Part shown: in pieces, positions 7,819 to 15,703 of the stretch
Position numbering within the stretch: the stretch's first letter is position 1
Layout: the number at the start of each line of letters is the position of its first letter
From: Fervidicoccaceae archaeon
Lineage (GTDB): Archaea > Thermoproteota > Thermoprotei_A > Sulfolobales > Fervidicoccaceae
Length of the DNA stretch: 64,000 nt
Assembly (NCBI GenBank): GCA_038734945.1
Contig: JAVYOA010000001.1
Span: forward strand, 124,001-188,000
Reading direction: 5' to 3'
Made by a program: the position numbers and the translations under genes
Notes under the pieces: model-generated
What the model was told of the DNA's origin: nothing
What the model saw: the letters and a program-made list of their open reading frames with translations, nothing else
The model's database searches: none

Positions 7819-9036
7819 TCATAATGCCATTGTCACTTCCTTCAGCCTCTCTCTGAATTTCCCGTAGCTTAGCTCCTTTACCCTCTCCACAGATGCCCTT
7901 GAAAGCCTTCTCCACTCCCCCTCATTGTTCATGAGCCTGAGAACAGCATCTGCTGCCTCATCCCCATCCATATATCCAAGGGCATTTCTCCCATCCTCAG
8001 CCAGATCGCTCCATGCACCTCCAGATCTGTGAATCACTGCTGGAATTCCCCTGGCCATTGCCTCTGCAACAGCAATTCCCCAGTGCTCGTTTACTGTTGC
8101 ATGCATGAATACCCTGGATCTGTCCATGATTTTAAGCTTGAGCTCGCTTGGAGCATTGAGCAAGAGGCATATGCTCTCACTGCATTCTTCCTTTTCAGAG
8201 ATCTTGATCCCCATGCTCCCAGCTAGCTTCATCAGCCTACTCACATATGCTCTGGAATGGGGGGTGGAGGAGGACCCAATTATGTATAGCCTTATCTCAG
8301 GATCCTCCCTGAGGAGCCTCGGCAATACCTCCTCTATGACCCAGTGATACCTCTTCTCCTCGCTGTACCTCCCAATCATGACCACGCTCTTCTCCCTCTC
8401 CTCAAAGTCCCTTGGCCTCTCAACTATCTCCATCGATGGCGGGATTGGGGGGTTCAATACAGTGGGCTTCTCCCCATACACCTCCCTCACAATGTTTCCA
8501 GTCCACCTCGAATTGACGAGAACCAAAGATGCTGATTCGAATGGGTTCCTTCTGGCAAATATGGGAGATATCTTTGTGAAGAGTTTCCAGTATAAGTAGT
8601 AGAAGCTCTTTGAATATTTTTCTCCAATATATGGATCCATTTCCTCCTGAAGCTCTGAAGCTCTCTGTGTGTTGCTGAAGTATATTTCCAGTGGGAAGTG
8701 TATGTACTCAATAATCTTGCTTCCATTTTTCTTATAAAATGGAGAGTCTGTGAGAACTATCTCATCTCCCTTTTCATGCATGAGCAGGAGGGGGAAAAGC
8801 AAGAGCCTTGAGTATAAGGCAAATCCCTTGAGCTCCAGCTTAGGACCGAGCACTGGTATGCTGCTGAGATCTATGCCAAAGAACTCTTTGTACTTCCTCT
8901 TGTCCACATTGTTTGGGGAGAGGATGGAGGTGCGGATGCCGAGCTCATAGAGGGCTTGTGCTGCGGAAGCCATAGTCAGTTCGGCACCGCCTGGCTCATT
9001 CCAGAAGTGATGAGCTACTAGAGCCTCCTTCTCCAT
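7819..9036 (-). CDS. GT4-family glycosyltransferase
   Basis: The 405-residue protein is a GT-B fold retaining glycosyltransferase. The N-terminal HHFWNEPGGAELTM loop (about 9-22) is the acceptor-side glycine-rich motif. VVMIGRYSEEKRYHWV (about 218-233) begins the C-terminal nucleotide-sugar domain, and HWGIAVAEAMARGIPAV carries the conserved EX7E-type donor site. The pattern is close to Alg11-like or mannosyl/glucosyl transferases. It is encoded behind the filament operon on the same strand but is separated by ~95 bp with its own upstream region. A role in glycosylating surface proteins or lipids is plausible but unproven. Confidence 0.85.
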   Translation of the reverse strand: MEKEALVAHHFWNEPGGAELTMASAAQALYELGIRTSILSPNNVDKRKYKEFFGIDLSSIPVLGPKLELKGFALYSRLLLFPLLLMHEKGDEIVLTDSPFYKKNGSKIIEYIHFPLEIYFSNTQRASELQEEMDPYIGEKYSKSFYYLYWKLFTKISPIFARRNPFESASLVLVNSRWTGNIVREVYGEKPTVLNPPIPPSMEIVERPRDFEEREKSVVMIGRYSEEKRYHWVIEEVLPRLLREDPEIRLYIIGSSSTPHSRAYVSRLMKLAGSMGIKISEKEECSESICLLLNAPSELKLKIMDRSRVFMHATVNEHWGIAVAEAMARGIPAVIHRSGGAWSDLAEDGRNALGYMDGDEAADAVLRLMNNEGEWRRLSRASVERVKELSYGKFRERLKEVTMAL

Positions 9037-9212
9037 CCTCCTCCCCGAGAGGGATCTTTATGCCCAGGTATCTCATATGAACAATCCCGGTAATCATTCG
9101 GGATTGAGGCGGGACAACAGGTTTATTTTTCTAAACAATTACTCAGAGGAATCAGGTGTGGGGTTCATTGAGAAATACAAGCAGGGGGAAAATAGAGGAT
9201 CTTCTGTTTGGA

Positions 9213-10370
9213 ATGATGAGGGAAAATTTGAGGGCTTTCTGCCTAGAGAGGTGGCAGAGCCTCCACGAGAATTTTGCTAGGACAAACATGAGTGAGAGCG
9301 GGGTTTTTCCTCTCAGGCTAAATGAGCTCGAGAGTTTTGGATTGAATCTTGAAGAGCTCATGAATATGGAAATTGGTTATGGCTGGACAAGGGGATCCCC
9401 TGAGCTAAGAGAGAGAATAGCAGAGCTATACAAGGGCGAGGTGAGCAGAGAGGAAGTTCTAGTTACAGCAGGTTCCGCAGAGGCAAATCTAGTTGCAGCA
9501 ATGAGCACGGTTAAATTGGGAGAAACAGCTGTGGTTGATTTGCCGAATTACATGCAGATCCCTGGTCTAATAGAGTTTCTGGGAGGGAAAAAACTGGAGC
9601 TCAGACGCTCTCCTCCTTCCTGGGCTTTTCCCATTGAGAGAGCAATAAACATTATAGAGGAGAGGAGGCCAAAGGCTGCGTTCATTTGTAATCCAAACAA
9701 CCCAACTGCAACTGTTATTCCAGAAAAGGACATCGCGGAGCTGGGCGATGCTGCAAGAAGAGCAGGAACCATATTGATATTTGATGAAGTTTATTGGGGT
9801 TCCGAGCTGAGCGGAGAGAGGCCAAGCGCTCTTGAAATACTTGGCAAGGATTCTGCTGTTTCCGTTTCTGGGCTCTCAAAGGTCTATGGTCTTCCCGGTC
9901 TGAGGATAGGATGGCTCTCTGGGAAAAAAGAAATTGTTGAGAGGGCGTGGTCAGCCAAGGACTATGTAAGTATAGCTCCCTCCATTCTCAGCGATAAAAT
10001 AGCATCGCATATTTTAGGAGGAGAGAGCATTGAGAGGCTAAGAAGCAGGGCAAAGGAGATTGTTCGGAAGAATCTCCGGGAGTTTCTCTCGAGAGCTTCT
10101 GGGGATCTTCTCTCTCCTCTTCAACCGCAGGCAGGAGCATTTATCTGGGCATCTGTTCCATGGGAAGAGAACACCCTCTCTCTTGCCCTGGATCTCTTTG
10201 AGAACTGGAAAATCCTGGTTAATCCTGGAGAGTGCTTTGAGAGCCCAGGATATTTGAGAATTGGCCTGGGACAAGAGCCCAAGAGCTTCTCTGGAGCAAT
10301 GGATGAGCTCGTAGGAGCACTCTCAAAGGAAAGGGAGAAACGTGTTAATATTGAAAAGATGAACAGATAG
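9213..10370 (+). CDS. PLP-dependent class I/II aminotransferase
   Basis: The 385-residue enzyme is of fold type I. FICNPNNPTATVIP marks the cofactor-binding Asn, IFDEVYWGSEL the Asp that contacts the pyridine nitrogen, SGLSKVYGLPGLRIGW the Schiff-base lysine and the final LRIGLGQ segment the substrate-carboxylate Arg. The frame extends upstream to GTG 9156, but family proteins start near MRENLRAFCLERWQ, so ATG 9213 is preferred. Such enzymes use aspartate, aromatic or branched amino acids; the specificity is not visible. It is divergent from the glycosyltransferase and is followed closely by the zinc-finger/deoC genes. Confidence 0.88.
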   Translation: MMRENLRAFCLERWQSLHENFARTNMSESGVFPLRLNELESFGLNLEELMNMEIGYGWTRGSPELRERIAELYKGEVSREEVLVTAGSAEANLVAAMSTVKLGETAVVDLPNYMQIPGLIEFLGGKKLELRRSPPSWAFPIERAINIIEERRPKAAFICNPNNPTATVIPEKDIAELGDAARRAGTILIFDEVYWGSELSGERPSALEILGKDSAVSVSGLSKVYGLPGLRIGWLSGKKEIVERAWSAKDYVSIAPSILSDKIASHILGGESIERLRSRAKEIVRKNLREFLSRASGDLLSPLQPQAGAFIWASVPWEENTLSLALDLFENWKILVNPGECFESPGYLRIGLGQEPKSFSGAMDELVGALSKEREKRVNIEKMNR

Positions 10371-10386
10371 GTGGGTGTTTTCATGC

Positions 10387-10584
10387 ATGGGTGAGGACAG
10401 CGAGATAGTAATCGATAGGTTCGGATCTCTATTCAAGACCAGAAGGACTAAGGACAAAGCATTTTGGTGTCCCCTTTGCGGCTATGGTGAGGAATCCCCA
10501 ATATTCTTCACTGAAGAAGATCTTATATCTCACATATCTAGACATGAGATTCAGAGAAGAAAGGAAAGCGAAAGAGGTGAGTAA
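10387..10584 (+). CDS. small C2H2-like zinc-finger protein
   Basis: The protein has 65 residues from ATG 10387 (an earlier GTG at 10375 is possible). It has one finger of the form C-P-L-C ... H-I-S-R-H (WCPLCGYGEES followed by LISHISRH), preceded by a basic TRRTKDK stretch. Single C2H2-like fingers occur in several small crenarchaeal DNA- or RNA-binding proteins. It lies between an aminotransferase and deoC and its TAA is one base before the deoC start, so it is cotranscribed. The target is unknown. Confidence 0.75.
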   Translation: MGEDSEIVIDRFGSLFKTRRTKDKAFWCPLCGYGEESPIFFTEEDLISHISRHEIQRRKESERGE

Positions 10585-10585
10585 A

Positions 10586-11290
10586 TTGATCTTCAGCCTA
10601 GATAGGCTTCCAAGGACACAGGAAGAGCTCGCGAGGAGAATAGATCACACTGTGCTGAGACCTGAAGAAGGGATGCAGGCAATAATGAGGGCTGCAGATG
10701 AGACTGAGAAGCTTGGCTTTAGAGCCCTAGTGATACCTCCCTGGGCAGTCAGAGAAGTACATGAGATCAGCAGAGCAAAGATAGCTACGGTAATCAGCTT
10801 TCCGCTTGGGCACGATCCTGCTGAAATAAAGAAAGCACAGATCGAGAGAGCAGCGAATGATGGGGCTCTGGAGGTTGATGTTGTAATAAACATAATGGCA
10901 GCTCTGTCAGGAAGGTTGGAGCTTGTTAGAGGGGAGATCCAGGAGCTCACATCCTTTTCCCATGCTTTGGGTTTGGGCATAAAGTTCATACTTGAAACTG
11001 GACTGCTGACCCCAGATCTAATTTCAACAATTTCCAGCTATGTTTCTGAAGCTGGAGGAGACTACGTGAAAACTTCAACGGGATTCGGTCCTAGAGGAGC
11101 AAGCATTGAGGATATAATTATCATAAGGAGGTCGGTTGGAGATAAGCAGGGAATAAAGGCCTCAGGAGGCATAAGAACTGGGATGCAGGCAGCACTGCTC
11201 ATAGCTTATGGAGCTGATATAATTGGAGCAAGCAGCAGTGTGAAGATTGTGAGGGAGTATCCGCAGGCTCTATCCCAGATCCAAGGTTAG
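10586..11290 (+). CDS. deoC: deoxyribose-phosphate aldolase
   Basis: The TIM-barrel aldolase cleaves 2-deoxyribose-5-phosphate to glyceraldehyde-3-phosphate and acetaldehyde. Key segments are RIDHTVLRPE near the N-terminus, EVDVVINI, the Schiff-base lysine in YVKTSTGFGPRGAS and KASGGIRT at the phosphate site. The frame is open from 10484, but TTG 10586 is preferred: GAGGTGA lies at 10574-10580, it directly follows the zinc-finger stop, and it gives 234 residues, the normal archaeal size. It probably works in nucleoside catabolism with RpiA elsewhere in the window. Confidence 0.93.
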   Translation: MIFSLDRLPRTQEELARRIDHTVLRPEEGMQAIMRAADETEKLGFRALVIPPWAVREVHEISRAKIATVISFPLGHDPAEIKKAQIERAANDGALEVDVVINIMAALSGRLELVRGEIQELTSFSHALGLGIKFILETGLLTPDLISTISSYVSEAGGDYVKTSTGFGPRGASIEDIIIIRRSVGDKQGIKASGGIRTGMQAALLIAYGADIIGASSSVKIVREYPQALSQIQG

Positions 11291-11294
11291 TGCG

Positions 11295-11645
11295 ATGCCA
11301 TCTGCAGAGCTGTGTGAAATTTGTGGAAAAAGGAGGGCTCTTTTTGTTTGTCCTCTATGTAAAAGGAGGGTATGCGAGCACTGCTTTAGCATCGAGAGAG
11401 GCATGTGCTTGGTATGCCTTCAGACCATGTGTGAGAGATGCGGAAGGAAGCACTCCGTGGAGAGATGCCAGATCTGCGGCAGACTTATTTGTCCTGACTG
11501 TTTGATTAGAGTGGATAAAGCTAGAGCTATCTGTTTGGATTGCTTCAATGCTCTTGGAAAAGATAGGGCAATAGAGCTCATACGGAGGAGGAGCTCGGAG
11601 GAGAGGAGGGTCCTGCAGAGCAGACTTAAGCTGCTGGAGACCTGA
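11295..11645 (+). CDS. cysteine-rich zinc-binding protein (B-box/double zinc-ribbon like)
   Basis: The 116-residue protein is packed with C-x2-C pairs: CEICG, CPLC, CEHC, CLVC, CERCG, CQICG, CPDC and CLDC, about sixteen cysteines in the first 90 residues, then a charged helical tail. The spacing recalls B-box, LIM or FYVE-like cross-braced zinc fingers. It could bind nucleic acid or protein. It starts 4 bp after deoC and stops just before the TATA box of sufC. I do not recognise a named family. Confidence 0.75.
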   Translation: MPSAELCEICGKRRALFVCPLCKRRVCEHCFSIERGMCLVCLQTMCERCGRKHSVERCQICGRLICPDCLIRVDKARAICLDCFNALGKDRAIELIRRRSSEERRVLQSRLKLLET

Positions 11646-11656
11646 GGTATATATAC
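11646..11656 (+). promoter_or_regulatory. TATA box of the suf operon
   Basis: GTATATATACG lies at 11646-11656, directly after the zinc-protein stop. A start of transcription about 25 bases on would fall near 11676, i.e. at the GTG 11675 or just before the ATG 11702 of sufC. This separates sufCBD from the deoC group. Confidence 0.6.
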
Positions 11657-11674
11657 GAGACTGTTATTTTCCAT

Positions 11675-12481
11675 GTGTCCAAAGCAAAAGATGGGGTGCC
11701 GATGCCAATGGTGCTGCTTGCTGAGGATGTGGAGGCAGAAGCTGGGGGGAAGCTTGTACTGAGGGGGGTAAGTATTGAGCTTCGGGAAGGAGAGATCCTA
11801 GCTCTAATGGGACCAAACGGATCAGGAAAAACAACCTTTGCCAGTGCTATTGCAGGAAGCCCTTCGGTTGTCTTGAGGAAGGGAAGAATAGTGCTGGACA
11901 ACGAGGAAATAACAGCATATCCTCCCGAGGATAGAATGCTCAGAGGTCTTCTTCTCCTCTTTCAAAATCCACCTGAAATCCCTGGAGTTAAGCTGAGCAC
12001 CCTTCTCCTAGCATCGTACAACAAGTCAAGGGGAACGTCGAAGGATCTCCTGAAGGTATCTGACGCTTCCTTCTTTTCAAGGATGAGAGAAGCTGCAGCT
12101 AGAGTTGGTTTAAAGGAGGAGGTTCTCTATAGGGAGATAAATGTTGGATTCAGTGGGGGAGAGAGGAAGAGGGCGGAGCTCCTTCAGGCTATGGTGCTCA
12201 ATGCCAAGTACATTGTGATGGATGAGCCAGACAGCGGACTAGATGTGGATGGTCTGAGAGTTGTGGGAGAGTTCATCGAGAGGATGAGAAAAGAGGGGAA
12301 GGGCGTTCTTCTGATCACTCACTACACCAGGCTATTCTCAATGGTTAGGCCTGATAGGATAGCTGTTATGGTTGGAGGCAGAATTATAGCTGAGGGGAAG
12401 ATGGAGTTGGCTGAGAAAATTGATGCCAAGGGCTATTCGGGCCTGGCAAAGGAGTTGGGGGTCAGGGGAATTGAAAGCTGA
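11675..12481 (+). CDS. sufC: SufC Fe-S cluster assembly ATPase
   Basis: The ABC-type ATPase powers the SufBCD scaffold. The Walker A GPNGSGKT is at 46-53, signature FSGGERKR at 159-166 and Walker B IVMDEPDSGLD at 180-190 (numbered from GTG 11675). The family usually begins near MVLLAEDVEAE, so ATG 11702 or 11708 may be the true start. The GTG would suit a leaderless message from the TATA box at 11646. It is first in the sufC-sufB-sufD operon and its end overlaps the start of sufB. This is the crenarchaeal minimal SUF system; no sufS or sufU is nearby. Confidence 0.95.
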   Translation: MSKAKDGVPMPMVLLAEDVEAEAGGKLVLRGVSIELREGEILALMGPNGSGKTTFASAIAGSPSVVLRKGRIVLDNEEITAYPPEDRMLRGLLLLFQNPPEIPGVKLSTLLLASYNKSRGTSKDLLKVSDASFFSRMREAAARVGLKEEVLYREINVGFSGGERKRAELLQAMVLNAKYIVMDEPDSGLDVDGLRVVGEFIERMRKEGKGVLLITHYTRLFSMVRPDRIAVMVGGRIIAEGKMELAEKIDAKGYSGLAKELGVRGIES

Positions 12482-13892
12482 GAACAGAGAAAGTGTTCTG
12501 GGAAAGCTCTCTCTAGGAGGAGAGGTCCAGCTCCCAGAGGGCTTCAGGAGCTCCTATGTAGTTAAGGGAAGGTTGGAGAGATCTCTGATTGAGGAAATAA
12601 GCAGAGCGAAGAAGGAGCCCGAATGGATGCTCAGGCTCAGATTAAAGGCGCTGGAAGCATATGAGAAGCTGCCATTTCCAAATTGGATTAGAGGAGTTGA
12701 GGAGCTCGATATAGATGAGCTAGCTCACTATATAAAGCCTGAAGCAGGTCTTGCTAGGAGCTGGGAGGATATACCTCAGGAGATAAGGAGGGTCTATGAG
12801 GGTCTGAACCTCCCTGAGGCTGAAAAGAGGGCCTTGGCTGGAATAAGCTTTCAATTTGAGAGTGAGACCGTTTATTTGGGAATAAAGAAGCTGCTGGAGG
12901 AAAGGAAAGTAGTTATGGTTCCAATGGAGGAGGCCCTCAATAGATATCCCGACATGGTCAAAGAGTACTTCAGTAGGGTTTTTCCCTTTGCTGAGCATAA
13001 ATTCGCAGCTCTCCACGCAGCTCTATGGAGCGGCGGAGTTTTTGTTTATGTTCCAAGAGGCATAAGGATTCCTCAGCCAATAGAGGCCTTCTTCTTCATG
13101 GCAAGCGCGCTGGAGGGACAGTTCGAGCACACGCTCCTCATAGCGGATGAGGGGAGTGAAATTCAATTTATAGAGGGCTGCTCTGCCCCAATGTACAAGA
13201 GCTATAGCTTCCATGATGGCATGGTTGAAATTTATGCTCATAGAAACAGCAGGGTAAAGTTCGTGACGCTCCAAAATTGGAGCGGCAATGTGATAAACTT
13301 CAACAATAAGAGGGCTATAGCTGAGAGCAATTCCTCGGTTGAGTGGCTTGAGGGGAGCGTTGGGAGCAAGGTAACATATGTTTACCCCAGCACAATATTG
13401 AAGGGAGATGGGGCGAAGACTTCCATCTACACTGTAACAATATCCAATGGAAAGAAGTTGAAGGATACTGGAGCGAAGGTAATAGCTCTGGGCAAGAATG
13501 CAGGTGCCAAAATCGTAAGCAAAAGCATAAGTGCCAATGGCGGAACAAATGTGTACAGGGGATTGGTGAGGATAAACAGAGGATCGGAAAACACCGTAGT
13601 GACAAGCAGCTGTGACAGCCTCATTCTAGATAGAAAAAGCAGGGCATATACATATCCGCACAACCAAATAGAGGAGGACACCGCCTCTGTTAGCCATGAG
13701 GCGAGGACAGGCAGGATAAGCGAGGAGCAGCTCTTCTACATGCGCTCTAGAGGATTGAGTGAGGGAGAGGCAAAGAGCCTGATGGTGCTAGGATTTTTGG
13801 AGGATGTTCTTGTTGATGTTCCGTTCGAGATGGCATCCGTGCTGAATACAGTTATACAGCTGGAGTTCTCTAAACTTGGGGGGACGGGATGA
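12471..13892 (+). CDS. sufB: SufB Fe-S cluster assembly scaffold
   Basis: The protein of about 473 residues has the SufBD core, with Ser/Gly-rich beta-helix repeats in the C-terminal 250 residues and the typical ending RTGRISEEQLFYMRSRGL...A. The long N-terminal helical region (QEIRRVYEGLNLPEAEKRAL) is also SufB-like. The frame opens at 12420, but that would overlap sufC by 62 bp. TTG 12471, behind GTCAGGGGAA and overlapping sufC by 11 bp, is preferred. It is translationally coupled to sufC and to sufD (4-bp overlap). It builds and transfers Fe-S clusters with SufC and SufD in the cytoplasm. Confidence 0.94.
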   Translation: MKAENRESVLGKLSLGGEVQLPEGFRSSYVVKGRLERSLIEEISRAKKEPEWMLRLRLKALEAYEKLPFPNWIRGVEELDIDELAHYIKPEAGLARSWEDIPQEIRRVYEGLNLPEAEKRALAGISFQFESETVYLGIKKLLEERKVVMVPMEEALNRYPDMVKEYFSRVFPFAEHKFAALHAALWSGGVFVYVPRGIRIPQPIEAFFFMASALEGQFEHTLLIADEGSEIQFIEGCSAPMYKSYSFHDGMVEIYAHRNSRVKFVTLQNWSGNVINFNNKRAIAESNSSVEWLEGSVGSKVTYVYPSTILKGDGAKTSIYTVTISNGKKLKDTGAKVIALGKNAGAKIVSKSISANGGTNVYRGLVRINRGSENTVVTSSCDSLILDRKSRAYTYPHNQIEEDTASVSHEARTGRISEEQLFYMRSRGLSEGEAKSLMVLGFLEDVLVDVPFEMASVLNTVIQLEFSKLGGTG

Positions 13893-14983
13893 TGAGAAGG
13901 GAGGCAGTTCTAGCAAATATAAAGAGCATACCATATCAGAGCATGCATGACAGCCCAACAATGAAGTACTATACTAGCTGGAAGCTTCTTGAGGAAAGCC
14001 TGGATGAGCCCAGAGGAAAGGCTGAGCCTTTAATTAGAAATGTTATTCCTGGATCAAGCTCAATTGAGCTCCTTCCAGATGGAGGCTTCACTGGAGAGGG
14101 GGAAGAGATTCGTCCTTCTCCTCTCCTCTTCAATGAGAACGAGGGCAGAATTATGGCGGCACACTTTCTTCTATTGAATGGAGCGCTGCTTTTGAAGATT
14201 GCCGAAAAGGAGGAGAAAAGATTGATGATATTGGATATTGCTCCTCAAGCTGGAAGCTCACACCACCATGTAAGGCTTGAAATGGAGCCTGGCTCGAAGG
14301 GTGAGGTTGTTATTGCCTCTTCTGCCAGGTCCTCAAATGGAGCTCCAATGCTGAGCTTTGAAGTTCTGATGAGAGATTCCGAGCTCCGTCTTTGGAAGCT
14401 AAGCAGGTATGATGATGGGGGTCTTCCAGTATCCTGGATAAGGGTGCATGCTTCTGGCAGGAGCAAGATAGATTTGAGAAGTGTTGCCATTGGGGGAAAA
14501 TCCAACCTCTCATCGGATGAGGTTATACTGCAAGGAAGTGGAGAGAGCGCTAGCATTCGCTCTTTCCTCCTTGCCAGGAACGGTGAGAAGGTCGATTATA
14601 TAACAAATGTAATAAATGACTCTCCTGAAGGGAAGGCTGAGGTTAAGGTAAGGGGATTCAATTTTGGAGGAAGCGTTGTTCATAGAGGAAGGTTGAAGGT
14701 TGCTGAGGAAGCTGTGATGAGCGAGAATGTGCTGAGCAGCATAGTGTATAAAATAAGCGATGGAGCGAGAAGCTATTCGATCCCCTCTCTGGAAGTTGAG
14801 AACAGCGAGGTTCTAAGTGCCTCGCATGAGACATCAGTCTCCCCAATTCCTGAGGGTGTTCTCTTCTATTTGCGGTCAAGGGGGCTGAGCGAGAAGGAGG
14901 CAATAGAGCTTCTTGTGAGGAGCTCAGCTCTGGGCGTTCTCGAGGAGCTGAATGCTGAAGGAATAATTACTGGACTGCTATAG
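13889..14983 (+). CDS. sufD: SufD-type Fe-S assembly protein
   Basis: The 364-residue paralogue of SufB keeps the beta-helix core with the SHHHVRLEMEPGSKGEVVI strand and the C-terminal pattern SVSPIPEGVLFYLRSRGLSEKEA. It lacks the long N-terminal region of SufB, as expected for the SufD partner. The ATG overlaps the sufB stop (ATGATG context at 13889). It forms the SufBC2D complex. The overlapping convergent small gene at 14967 shares its last 17 bp. Confidence 0.93.
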   Translation: MMRREAVLANIKSIPYQSMHDSPTMKYYTSWKLLEESLDEPRGKAEPLIRNVIPGSSSIELLPDGGFTGEGEEIRPSPLLFNENEGRIMAAHFLLLNGALLLKIAEKEEKRLMILDIAPQAGSSHHHVRLEMEPGSKGEVVIASSARSSNGAPMLSFEVLMRDSELRLWKLSRYDDGGLPVSWIRVHASGRSKIDLRSVAIGGKSNLSSDEVILQGSGESASIRSFLLARNGEKVDYITNVINDSPEGKAEVKVRGFNFGGSVVHRGRLKVAEEAVMSENVLSSIVYKISDGARSYSIPSLEVENSEVLSASHETSVSPIPEGVLFYLRSRGLSEKEAIELLVRSSALGVLEELNAEGIITGLL

Positions 14984-15149
14984 CTGGAGCTGAAATCGGG
15001 CTCCTCTTGAGGATGTTGTGTTCTTCTGGCTCCGGAGAGCATGTCTCGATGCATATTAGCTCTGCTTCTTTCTCATTGGCGAGGAAAAGCTCTGTGTAAT
15101 ATGCAAAGCATGCCTCCATGCAGTCCTTTCTAGAGAATCTTCTGTTCAA
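14967..15149 (-). CDS. small twin-CX3C protein (unrecognised)
   Basis: This ORF of 60 residues starts at TTG 15149. It has two C-x3-C motifs (C10-x3-C14 and C33-x3-C37) separated by an 18-residue helical stretch, then CSPEPEE and a Pro/Ala tail. This twin-CX3C spacing resembles disulfide or metal-clamped helical hairpins. No family is recognised. It fills an otherwise empty 250-bp stretch and converges on sufD, overlapping its last 17 bp. The start has no strong SD, so the coding call is moderate. Confidence 0.5.
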   Translation of the reverse strand: MNRRFSRKDCMEACFAYYTELFLANEKEAELICIETCSPEPEEHNILKRSPISAPAIAVQ

Positions 15150-15231
15150 GACGATCGCCGATAATAATTTGGAGGGGGTGCTAAAAAGGTTTTGTGCGAA
15201 TAAGCGAGAACTTTTTTAGATTTTTGTCGAA

Positions 15232-15537
15232 TTACTCGATGGTGATGTTTCCATTGTCTGCTATTACCAAAGCTCCTCTTGGGAATGACAGCTTTAGCTT
15301 ACTTATGCACCCTTCCCCTTCGAGCTTCACGCAGAGATCCTTTCTGCTAATGTTCGCATTTATCATTGCACTGCGGAAATTTATGCTGTAAGCTTCAAGT
15401 AAAATTTCTTCTCCATTGATGAGCAAGAGTGTTACTCTGAATGGATCCTTCACGTTCTGCGGAGGATCAATTCTCATAGCCTCTGCAATGTACTCCGCAG
15501 GCTCTCTCAGGTTGAGAGCTTGCCTGATTAGACTCAT
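15232..15537 (-). CDS. hypothetical protein, about 101 residues
   Basis: The likely start is ATG 15537 (an ATT/ATG-like extension to 15546 exists). The protein looks like one small alpha/beta domain: an N-terminal helical region (SLIRQALNLREPAEYIAEAM), then strands FRVTLLLING, EILLEAYSI, LCVKLEGEG and KLKLSFPRGALVIA. I recognise no family; a superficial likeness to Pcc1-type KEOPS subunits is too weak to use. It has its own TATA box (15585-15576 on the minus strand) and is divergent from fbp. Confidence 0.6.
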   Translation of the reverse strand: MSLIRQALNLREPAEYIAEAMRIDPPQNVKDPFRVTLLLINGEEILLEAYSINFRSAMINANISRKDLCVKLEGEGCISKLKLSFPRGALVIADNGNITIE

Positions 15538-15575
15538 GCATAACACCCTTTATTCAATTGCATAACATTTGTGGG

Positions 15576-15585
15576 AATATAAAAA
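15576..15585 (-). promoter_or_regulatory. TATA box of the 15232-15537 gene
   Basis: On the minus strand TTTTTATATT lies about 40-45 bases upstream of the ATG at 15537. This leaves a short leader of about 15-20 bases. Confidence 0.45.
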
Positions 15586-15628
15586 CATTTCGAAAAGAAT
15601 TGATTGAGATTTTAGTGAAAAGAGAACG

Positions 15629-15644
15629 AATAAGTGCACTTATT
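15629..15644. promoter_or_regulatory. 16-bp perfect palindrome upstream of fbp
   Basis: AATAAGTGCACTTATT is fully self-complementary. It sits 21 bases before the fbp TATA box, where archaeal activators usually bind, and between two divergent promoters. It is a good candidate operator or activator site for glycolytic/gluconeogenic control. No regulator gene adjoins it. Confidence 0.45.
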
Positions 15645-15664
15645 TAAACTGGAACTCTGACATA

Positions 15665-15698
15665 GTTTTATATTGGTGATGCATTCTGCCAGGAGATA
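15665..15698 (+). promoter_or_regulatory. fbp promoter and SD
   Basis: TTTTATAT at about 15667-15674 predicts a transcript start near 15695. AGGAGAT (15691-15697) precedes the GTG start at 15704. Confidence 0.5.
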
Positions 15699-15703
15699 GG
15701 AAG

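Noticed and set aside
9083-9105. Inverted repeat AATCCCG...CGGGATT between two divergent genes
   Set aside because: Only 7-bp arms with a 9-base spacer and no second copy; too weak to call an operator or terminator.
10140-10165. An ORB-like TTCCATGGGAAGAGAAC string
   Set aside because: It lies inside the aminotransferase coding sequence, stands alone and lacks the G-string.
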